From DAOVRL01 sp964459805 (GTDB lineage: Bacteria > Planctomycetota > Phycisphaerae > Sedimentisphaerales > Anaerobacaceae): a DNA stretch of 6,122 nucleotides. Location of the stretch: positions 1 to 6,122 of the forward strand of contig CAYWOD010000206.1 of NCBI GenBank assembly GCA_964459805.1, in the 5' to 3' direction. Made by a program: the position numbers and the translations under genes. The notes beneath the pieces were generated by a model. The model worked only from the letters and a program-made list of their open reading frames with translations. It made no database searches and was not told the DNA's origin. Numbering within the stretch: position 1 is the first letter of the stretch; each line of letters begins with the position of its first letter. This document shows positions 1-5,156 of this stretch, piece by piece.

Positions 1-14
1 TATTTCAGTTAATG

Positions 15-21
15 AAAGGAG
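15..21 (+). promoter_or_regulatory. Shine-Dalgarno of purH
   Basis: AAAGGAG lies 11 nt before the ATG at 33. The upstream in-frame ATG at 12 overlaps this ribosome-binding site and has no ribosome-binding site of its own within the window, so the start at 33 is preferred. Confidence 0.75.
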
Positions 22-32
22 AAGTATCGCAA

Positions 33-1643
33 ATGGATGTGAAAATCAAGACGGCATTGATAAGTGTTTCCGACAAAACCGGCGTGGTTGAGTTTGCCAA
101 AAAGCTCGGCAAGATGGGCGTCAAGATTATCAGCACAGGCGGGACGGCGAAGAAGCTGAGCGCAGCGGGCCTGAGCGTAGTTGGAATTGAGGCGGTGACG
201 GGCTTTCCTGAGATGATGGACGGCAGGGTAAAGACCCTTCATCCCAAGATACACGGTGCGCTGCTGGGACTTCGTGATAAGAGTGGGCATACCGCGGCCA
301 TGGAAGAGCATGGCATTGAGCCGATAGATTTGGTTTGCGTGAATCTGTACCCGTTTGAACAGACGATTGCCAAACCGAGCTGCACGCTGGCCGAGGCAAT
401 CGAAAACATTGATATCGGCGGGCCGAGTATGCTGCGCTCGGCTGCGAAGAATAATAAGTTTGTTACCGTGGTGACCGACCCGGCGCAGTACGACAGAGTC
501 ATCGAAGAGATGGAGAAAAACGACGGTGCCGTGAGCGAGGAGCTGCGCAGCGATTGTGCCCGTGTGGCTTTTGGCAAGACGGCTGCCTATGATGCGGCGA
601 TATCCAAGTATCTAAATGCCAAGGCCGCCGTCGAGTACCCGGAGAGAGTATCAATTGCGCTGGCAAAGGCCTCGTCGCTGCGGTACGGCGAGAATCCGCA
701 TCAAAGCGCGGCATTCTATAGGCTGGCGGCCAGCGGGGAGACGTCGGTCAGCACCGGCACTCTGTTGGAAGGGGGCATAGGCATCAGCTTTAACAACCTG
801 CTGGATACCAACGCGGCCTTTGAGCTGGTGAAGGAATTTGAGAAGCCGGCGGCGGTGGTTGTCAAGCACCTCAATCCGTGCGGATGTGCTGTTGACGATG
901 ATATTTGCGTGGCATACCGCAAAGCGTACGAAGGGGACGTGGTCAGTGCGTTCGGCAGTATCGTCGCTTTGAACAGGAAGGTGGATGTCGAGCTGGCCAG
1001 GACGATTATGGAATCATACAGCCGATTCGGCAAGGCGCTGGGGGCCAGCGGCTTCTTTGCCGAGGTGATTATTGCTCCGGAATTCGACCAGGACGCGGTT
1101 GAAATCATCAGGACGCTCAAGAGCTGGGGCGACCGGGTTCGGCTGGTAGAGACCGGTCCGATTGACAGGGCCAAGATTGACGGGGCCGAGTTTGACGTTC
1201 GCTGCATTATCGGTGGGATGCTTTTGCAGAAGCGAGATTTGGTCGGCTGGGAGCCGGATGCGTTGACCTATCCGACTAAGGCCAGACCCAGCAAAGAACA
1301 GCTCGAGGATTTGAGAATCGCCTGGCTGGCGGCCAAGCATACCAAGAGCAATACTATCGTCCTGGTCAAGAACAGAAAGGTCTTAGGTGTCGGGGCCGGG
1401 CAGATGAATCGCGTCGAGTCGGGATTGATCGCATTCAAGCGGGCCGGCGACGAGTCAAAGGGCTGCGCAATGGCGTCGGATGCCTTCTTCCCGTTCCCGG
1501 ACAACGTTGAAAACGCCGCCAAGGCGGGTGTGGCCGTAATAGTCCAGCCGGGCGGCTCGAAAAAGGACGATGAAGTCATCGCCACCGCCGACAAGCACGG
1601 AATCGCAATGGTATTTACCGGCAAGAGGCACTTCAAGCATTAG
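33..1643 (+). CDS. purH: Bifunctional AICAR formyltransferase / IMP cyclohydrolase PurH
   Basis: PurH catalyses the last two steps of de novo IMP synthesis in the cytosol: formylation of AICAR by 10-formyl-THF, then ring closure to IMP. Seen in the 536-residue protein: the N-terminal MGS-like cyclohydrolase domain has ISVSDKTG (10-17), STGGT (34-38), VKTLHP (Lys67), NLYPF (Tyr106), NIDIGG (Asp127) and AAKN (Lys139). The transformylase domain begins after LRYGENPHQ (216-224) and has KHLNPCG with the catalytic Lys278-His279 pair, GAGQMNRVES, SDAFFPF and the C-terminal VFTGKRHFKH. Length fits the family (about 510-530) apart from a segment near residues 328-340 (SYSRFGKALGASG) that is absent from the Bacillus-type enzyme as I recall it. 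No frameshift or missing active-site residue is seen. The start at 33 is chosen for its Shine-Dalgarno. No neighbouring purine gene is visible, so it is probably not in a pur operon on the downstream side. Confidence 0.97.
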   Translation: MDVKIKTALISVSDKTGVVEFAKKLGKMGVKIISTGGTAKKLSAAGLSVVGIEAVTGFPEMMDGRVKTLHPKIHGALLGLRDKSGHTAAMEEHGIEPIDLVCVNLYPFEQTIAKPSCTLAEAIENIDIGGPSMLRSAAKNNKFVTVVTDPAQYDRVIEEMEKNDGAVSEELRSDCARVAFGKTAAYDAAISKYLNAKAAVEYPERVSIALAKASSLRYGENPHQSAAFYRLAASGETSVSTGTLLEGGIGISFNNLLDTNAAFELVKEFEKPAAVVVKHLNPCGCAVDDDICVAYRKAYEGDVVSAFGSIVALNRKVDVELARTIMESYSRFGKALGASGFFAEVIIAPEFDQDAVEIIRTLKSWGDRVRLVETGPIDRAKIDGAEFDVRCIIGGMLLQKRDLVGWEPDALTYPTKARPSKEQLEDLRIAWLAAKHTKSNTIVLVKNRKVLGVGAGQMNRVESGLIAFKRAGDESKGCAMASDAFFPFPDNVENAAKAGVAVIVQPGGSKKDDEVIATADKHGIAMVFTGKRHFKH

Positions 1644-1675
1644 TCGTTGGTGAATAGCCAAACACTGAGAAGTAT

Positions 1676-1786
1676 CTGTTGCGGAAAGCCGAAACTCGCA
1701 ATCTCACCCCTGCGAAAAGAGGCGGCTACGGTGAAAAAACTGGATTCCTGCTTGCGCGGGAATGACAAATGCTGTTTCCGCAACAG
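1676..1786. repeat. 111-bp element with perfect 12-bp terminal inverted repeats
   Basis: CTGTTGCGGAAA (1676-1687) is the exact reverse complement of TTTCCGCAACAG (1775-1786). Inside are a small inverted repeat, TCGCA (1696-1700) with TGCGA (1711-1715), and the palindrome listed separately. No open frame of note and no target-site duplication are visible in the flanks. The size and architecture are like a MITE or other dispersed intergenic repeat, but copy number cannot be judged from one window. It sits between the end of purH and the glycosidase gene. Confidence 0.55.
1744..1763. repeat. dRS3/REP-like 20-bp palindrome
   Basis: ATTCCTGCTTGCGCGGGAAT folds into an 8-bp stem (one T-G pair) around a TTGC loop. 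It differs at one position from the Neisseria dRS3 pattern ATTCCC-N8-GGGAAT, and similar GGATTCC...GGGAATGACA sequences are common intergenic repeats in many bacteria. No T-run follows, so it is not a good intrinsic terminator for purH. Confidence 0.55.
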
Positions 1787-1834
1787 GAGCTAAGAAGCTG
1801 AAGACCCATTGCGAATAGATTCTCTTTTTGCCTT

Positions 1835-1843
1835 AGAAGGAAG
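1835..1843 (+). promoter_or_regulatory. Shine-Dalgarno deciding a GTG start
   Basis: AGAAGGAAG precedes GTG at 1847, with GGA ending 5 nt before it. The alternative ATG at 1853 would be about 11 nt away, so GTG is favoured, but the two starts differ by only two residues. Confidence 0.55.
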
Positions 1844-1846
1844 TTT

Positions 1847-2929
1847 GTGAAAATGGCGGATAGATTGGAAGTCTGTGTCAAACGTATTGCAGTGTCTCTG
1901 GGTACTGTCCTTATCGCGTTACTTTTTGCGAACTGTAGCTGCGGTGCAGGAAGCGTTGCCGGTTCCGGCGAGGACAGCGAGTTCTATACGGAGTTTAGCT
2001 ATTCTGCTGCTGTAGGGTTGGGTTACCAGGAAGGGGTGACCCGGCGAGACCCAAGTGATGTCATCAAAGTCGGGGCGAGTTACTACGTGTGGTACACGAA
2101 AACGTCGAGGGGCTACAGTGGTTACGATGCTACGATTTGGTATGCAAGCTCGCCTGACGGCAGAAGGTGGACGGAAGAGGCGGAGGCGATCAAACGAGGC
2201 GAGCCGGGGACATGGGACGCACAAAGCGTTTTTACGCCGAATATTCTGGTGGCTGACGGGCGATATTACCTGTTCTATACGGCCATATCGAAGCCCAAGG
2301 ACGCAAGGTTCACCACCGCCATCGGCGTGGCGGTATCGGATTCACCTGATGGGCCGTGGAGAAAGTCCGAGGGTAACCCTGTGCTGACGACGGGCCAGGG
2401 GCGCTGGGTAGGACATTCCGGCACAAAGGCCGCGCCCGATGCTGCCTGGGACAGCCACGTGGTTGACGACGCCTGCCTGATTGTTCGGGGCGGAAAGTAT
2501 TGGCTGTATTACAAAGGTCGGCAAATGGCACTGAGTCCGGCGCAGACAAAGATGGGCCTGGCCATCGCAGATAGCCCAACCGGCCCGTACGTCAAACACA
2601 GAGCCAATCCCCTTATCAGGAGCGGGCACGAGGTCCTCGTCTGGCCGTACCGCCAAGGCGTGGTTGCACTGATAGGCCCGACAGGGCCGCGGGGTAATAC
2701 CATTCAGTATGCCCCCGACGGATTGCATTTTTCTGTCAAATCCAGGATAAAGAATCCGCCGAAGGCCCCGGGAGCATATCGACCGGACGCATTTGCCAAT
2801 ACCACAAACGGTCAGGGCATCACGTGGGGAATCTCGATGGGCACTAAGAACACGCGACCTTACCTCGTTCGTTTTGAGTGTGACCTCAGTGCGAAGCGGG
2901 TGAAAGCCGCCGAGCCAAAGAAGAAATAG
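1847..2929 (+). CDS. Exported GH117-like glycosidase (3,6-anhydro-L-galactosidase family)
   Basis: Predicted five-bladed beta-propeller glycoside hydrolase. Characterised GH117 enzymes remove 3,6-anhydro-L-galactose from the non-reducing end of agar oligosaccharides; the exact substrate here is unknown. Seen in the 360 residues: a basic n-region and hydrophobic stretch (about 13-28) ending near Cys30/Cys32, so it is exported; the lipobox (FANC) is poor and lipidation is doubtful. Then GVTRRDPSDVIKV (Asp68, equivalent of the general base), the propeller repeats TIWYASSPDG, YYLFYT, GVAVSDSPDGPW and GLAIADSPTGP, WDSHVVDDACL (Asp208, second acidic residue) and SGHEVLVWPY (His261-Glu262, the GH117 acid/substrate pair). 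The dimerisation motif SxAxxR reads SAAVGL (53-58), without the Arg. The C-terminus is a lysine tail. It is a lone gene: no sulfatase, agarase, transporter or other hydrolase adjoins it. GH43-type propellers are the alternative, but the HE and DPS motifs argue for GH117. Confidence 0.85.
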   Translation: MKMADRLEVCVKRIAVSLGTVLIALLFANCSCGAGSVAGSGEDSEFYTEFSYSAAVGLGYQEGVTRRDPSDVIKVGASYYVWYTKTSRGYSGYDATIWYASSPDGRRWTEEAEAIKRGEPGTWDAQSVFTPNILVADGRYYLFYTAISKPKDARFTTAIGVAVSDSPDGPWRKSEGNPVLTTGQGRWVGHSGTKAAPDAAWDSHVVDDACLIVRGGKYWLYYKGRQMALSPAQTKMGLAIADSPTGPYVKHRANPLIRSGHEVLVWPYRQGVVALIGPTGPRGNTIQYAPDGLHFSVKSRIKNPPKAPGAYRPDAFANTTNGQGITWGISMGTKNTRPYLVRFECDLSAKRVKAAEPKKK

Positions 2930-2931
2930 GC

Positions 2932-2980
2932 CAAGCCGGACTCTCTCCGGGTACACGCGAACAAGGGTGAGGGTGGCTTG
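2932..2980. repeat. Short nested inverted-repeat segment
   Basis: An outer inverted repeat, CAAGCC (2932-2937) with GGCTTG (2975-2980), encloses a hairpin, CCGGA (2936-2940) with TCCGG (2946-2950) and loop CTCTC. The remainder includes AAGGGTGAGGGTGG, a G-rich repeat-like stretch. It begins 3 bp after the glycosidase stop codon and ends about 10 bp before sigma-factor homology begins on the other strand. It could end the glycosidase transcript, but no T-tract follows. It may be a dispersed repeat. Confidence 0.4.
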
Positions 2981-2989
2981 CGAGTATCC

Positions 2990-3283
2990 CCGTAGGCGGA
3001 GCATTTGCTTGTATCGATAGGTGCGGCACTTGTTTATTGCTATGGTAAAGAGCCACGTCTTCAGGCTGCAGTCGCCACGGAAGTTCTTGAGGCCGACGAA
3101 CGCCGCGAGGAAGATGTCCTGCGTGACGTCGTCGACGTCTCCCGGCCAGCCGAGAAGCCGATTGGCCAGAGCCGAAACGTCGCCGGAATATCTCTCGATG
3201 ATTGCGGTGAAGGCGGATTGGTCCCCCCCGTTGAACCGCTCAACCAACCGTTCATCATCGGTGCGATCAGCCATGACTACCAT
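2990..3283 (-). pseudogene. 3'-truncated ECF RNA polymerase sigma factor (region 2 only)
   Basis: Residues 1-98 read as sigma-70 region 2 of an extracytoplasmic-function sigma factor: DERLVERFNGGDQSAF, IIERYSGDV, the region 2.2 core DVDDVTQDIFLAAF, then FRGDCSLKTWLFTIAINKCR of regions 2.3-2.4. This domain binds the RNA polymerase clamp and the promoter -10. Homology stops after KQMLRLR (about 2990). The frame stays open to 2342, antisense to the glycosidase gene, but that 215-residue tail shows no region 4 (-35 recognition helix-turn-helix), and I find none in the other frames. It is therefore probably a gene fragment. The retained part has no frameshift or stop, so the break may be recent. 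The start is ATG 3283 or ATG 3274 (MADRTDDE); neither has a clear Shine-Dalgarno. It is divergent from the ankyrin gene. If translated whole, it would be a 313-residue chimera. Confidence 0.78.
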
Positions 3284-3284
3284 A

Positions 3285-3313
3285 TTAGACCGGTGAGCCG
3301 GGCAAACCTTACA
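3285..3313 (-). promoter_or_regulatory. Possible ECF-type promoter of the sigma gene
   Basis: On the minus strand TGTAAG (3313-3308) is followed after 17 nt by GTCTAA (3290-3285). This fits the general ECF layout of an AAC-like -35 and a GTC-containing -10, which often autoregulates ECF genes. Transcription would begin almost at the ATG at 3274, giving a near-leaderless mRNA. This is inference from pattern only. Confidence 0.25.
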
Positions 3314-3360
3314 GAAAATTGCGGACAGGGGTGTAACTTTTGCCCTGTTTGCGCAATTTC
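3314..3360. promoter_or_regulatory. Imperfect hairpin between divergent genes
   Basis: AAATTGCG (3316-3323) pairs with CGCAATTT (3352-3359), and ACAGGG (3325-3330) pairs with CCCTGT (3343-3348), with a 1x3 internal bulge and a 12-nt loop. It lies 30 nt before the ankyrin Shine-Dalgarno and upstream of the sigma remnant. It could be an operator or an mRNA leader structure; there is no T-tract to suggest termination. Confidence 0.4.
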
Positions 3361-3389
3361 AAGTGTGCAGGCGGCTTGGCAGCAAGTTT

Positions 3390-3394
3390 GGAGG
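3390..3394 (+). promoter_or_regulatory. Shine-Dalgarno deciding a GTG start of the ankyrin gene
   Basis: GGAGG lies 9 nt before GTG at 3404, which is in frame with the ankyrin repeats. The alternative ATG at 3476 has no purine-rich sequence upstream. Confidence 0.65.
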
Positions 3395-3403
3395 CTGTGC
3401 ATT

Positions 3404-5047
3404 GTGACAGTAAGTAGAGACGCTATTGTGATTGCGGCGGTTATATGCGGGGTCTGCGAGCCTCTGCCGGCGATTATGAGCAGATGGACGCCGTTGAAAA
3501 AGGCAGCTTACAAAGGCGATGCAGCCGAGGTGATGCGGCTTGTCGAAGAGGGGTCAAGAGCGGGCGGTGAACTCGAATACGGACTTACTCCGCTGCACTG
3601 GGCGGCGACCAGAGGGCATAAGGACGTCGCGGCATACCTGATTCACGGGGGTGCCGATGTGAATGCGGATCGTACGGACGCACACTGCTTTGTTGTCGGG
3701 ACGCCGCTGCACTGCGCGGCGTATATGGGGCATATCGAAGATGCCAAGTTGCTGATAGACCGCGGGGCGCAGGTAAATTTCACGGGCATCGTGGGCTACG
3801 GGATGGTAGGCGGGACCGCTCTGCACGAAGCGGCCCGGGGGGGACATAGGGCGATGGCGGAATTGCTGATCGCCGAGGGGGGCGATGTCAACGGCAAGTC
3901 CTATAGGGGGCGCATGCCTTTGCACTTTGCGAACAACGTCGAGGTCGCCGGGGCGCTCATCGCAAACGGTGCGGCTGTAAACGCAGGCGACGAGGACGGT
4001 TCGCCGCCGGTGAATCATGCCGCCAGGAACGGCAACCGTGAAGTTGCGGCGTTCCTGCTTTCCAACGGTGCCGAGATCGATGCGTGCTACGCCGCTTATA
4101 CGAAAGACCTGACGTTGATGAAACGACTCGCCGCAGAAGGCGCGAATCTCGATGCCGGGGGCATGCACGGGTACACGGCTTTGCATATTGCGGTGCAGAG
4201 AGGCTTTACGGAGATGACAGAGTGGCTGATTGATAATGCTGTGGACGTCAATGCACTTAGGAAACACGGGCTGACCTCGTTGCATTGTGCGGTCGGCTGC
4301 GGGCGCATGAATCTTGCCGAGATACTCATCGGCGCCGGGGCGGATGTAGACGCTCGGCCCGAGAATGGGGCCACTGCGCTTCACAGAGCCGCCGAGAGTG
4401 GCGACGGCAGGGCGGTTGAGTTTCTGATTGGGCATGGTGCTGACATCAACTCCAGGACAGGAAAAGATGGGCTGACTGCGGTTTACTTGGCCGCAGCGAA
4501 GCATTCGGCCGCTGCTGTCGAGCTTCTGGTCGAGGCCGGGGCCGAGGTCAACGTAAGTGACTGGCGCGGTTTTACTGTTCTGCATCACGCGGTCCTGAAT
4601 GCCGAGCCGAATTTGGTGGAGCTCGTGATTGCGCACGGCGGCGATGTCAATGCCAAGACGATAAACGGCGAGATGCCCTTGCACTTCGCGGCCAGGTACG
4701 GCCATGTCCGAATAGCCGAAGCACTGATTGCCGCCGGGGCCGACATCAATGCCAAGGATGGATACGGGCCTGCTGCGTTGCACTATGCGTTGAGGTGTGC
4801 CGAAGCAAGGCGAATGGTTGAGTTGTTTATAGCAAGCGGGGCCGATGTCGATGCGACCGACAGGAGCCTGCGTACACCGCTACACGGGGCTGCGAACAAA
4901 GGGAACGCGGATTTGTGCGAGATACTGCTGGCGGCCGGGGCAAATGTGAATGCCCGGGACTCAAGCCGGTGCACGGCCTTGCAGATGGCGCAGAGCAAGA
5001 AGATGCAGGAGGCAGCGGATCTGTTGCGTAAACACGGCGGACAATAA
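3404..5047 (+). CDS. Ankyrin-repeat protein
   Basis: A 547-residue protein made almost wholly of ankyrin repeats, helix-turn-helix-loop units that bind other proteins; partner and role are unknown. TPLHxAA-type units start near residues 29, 62, 100, 138, 171, 201, 258, 291, 324, 358, 391, 424, 457, 491 and 524. One degenerate unit (about 226-257, AYTKDLTLMKRLAAEGANLDA) lacks TPLH, giving about 16 units. Most are 33 residues apart. Units 2 and 3 have long loops (38 residues each), and the unit at 171 has lost about four residues of its first helix. No catalytic domain is present. The first 25 residues include a short hydrophobic run (AIVIAAVICGV, 7-17), a weak signal peptide or anchor at best, without a good lipobox or cleavage site; starting at ATG 3476 would remove it. 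The frame is open further upstream to 3005, but that part is antisense to the sigma fragment and is not ankyrin-like. It is followed by convergent metK. Confidence 0.9.
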   Translation: MTVSRDAIVIAAVICGVCEPLPAIMSRWTPLKKAAYKGDAAEVMRLVEEGSRAGGELEYGLTPLHWAATRGHKDVAAYLIHGGADVNADRTDAHCFVVGTPLHCAAYMGHIEDAKLLIDRGAQVNFTGIVGYGMVGGTALHEAARGGHRAMAELLIAEGGDVNGKSYRGRMPLHFANNVEVAGALIANGAAVNAGDEDGSPPVNHAARNGNREVAAFLLSNGAEIDACYAAYTKDLTLMKRLAAEGANLDAGGMHGYTALHIAVQRGFTEMTEWLIDNAVDVNALRKHGLTSLHCAVGCGRMNLAEILIGAGADVDARPENGATALHRAAESGDGRAVEFLIGHGADINSRTGKDGLTAVYLAAAKHSAAAVELLVEAGAEVNVSDWRGFTVLHHAVLNAEPNLVELVIAHGGDVNAKTINGEMPLHFAARYGHVRIAEALIAAGADINAKDGYGPAALHYALRCAEARRMVELFIASGADVDATDRSLRTPLHGAANKGNADLCEILLAAGANVNARDSSRCTALQMAQSKKMQEAADLLRKHGGQ

Positions 5048-5087
5048 CATCGTCAAGAGAAAACGCCGGCTCGAGTCCGGGGTTCGA

Positions 5088-5117
5088 TTCGATACAAATG
5101 TAATTGTCGAAGATTTT
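5088..5117 (+). terminator. Possible weak terminator after the ankyrin gene
   Basis: TTCGA (5088-5092) and CAA (5095-5097) pair with TTG (5104-5106) and TCGAA (5107-5111), leaving a TA bulge. GATTTT follows. The stem is AT-rich and the T-run is short, so this is only a candidate. Confidence 0.25.
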
Positions 5118-5144
5118 GCTGCACGTGGTAGTGCTTGCAGCAAA
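5115..5144. terminator. 9-bp hairpin between convergent genes, possible terminator
   Basis: TTTGCTGCA (5115-5123) and TGCAGCAAA (5136-5144) are perfectly complementary around a 12-nt loop, 13 bp beyond the metK stop codon and about 70 bp beyond the ankyrin stop codon. Its position suits a bidirectional terminator, but neither strand has a proper T-tract after the stem. It may instead be an mRNA 3'-end stabiliser. Confidence 0.4.
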
Positions 5145-5156
5145 GGCGTGTATGCG

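Noticed and set aside
12..32. Upstream ATG giving PurH seven extra residues
   Set aside because: It overlaps the Shine-Dalgarno that serves the ATG at 33, has no ribosome-binding site of its own in the window, and the extra residues are not part of the conserved family start.
1744..1763. The palindrome as an intrinsic terminator of purH
   Set aside because: It is about 100 bp after the stop codon and lacks a following T-run; it fits a dispersed repeat better.
3005..3403. 133-codon N-terminal extension of the ankyrin frame
   Set aside because: This stretch is the complement of the sigma region 2 coding sequence and of the divergent intergenic region. It shows no ankyrin or other motif, and a strong Shine-Dalgarno points to 3404.
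3554..4783. 409-codon open frame on the minus strand
   Set aside because: It is fully antisense to the ankyrin repeats. Its regularity follows from the 99-bp repeat period and GC bias, and the protein resembles nothing I know.
5079..5092. GGTTCGATTC resembling a tRNA T-arm
   Set aside because: The flanking bases do not form the T-stem, and there is no acceptor, anticodon or D arm upstream, so it is not a tRNA gene; a remnant attachment site cannot be supported.
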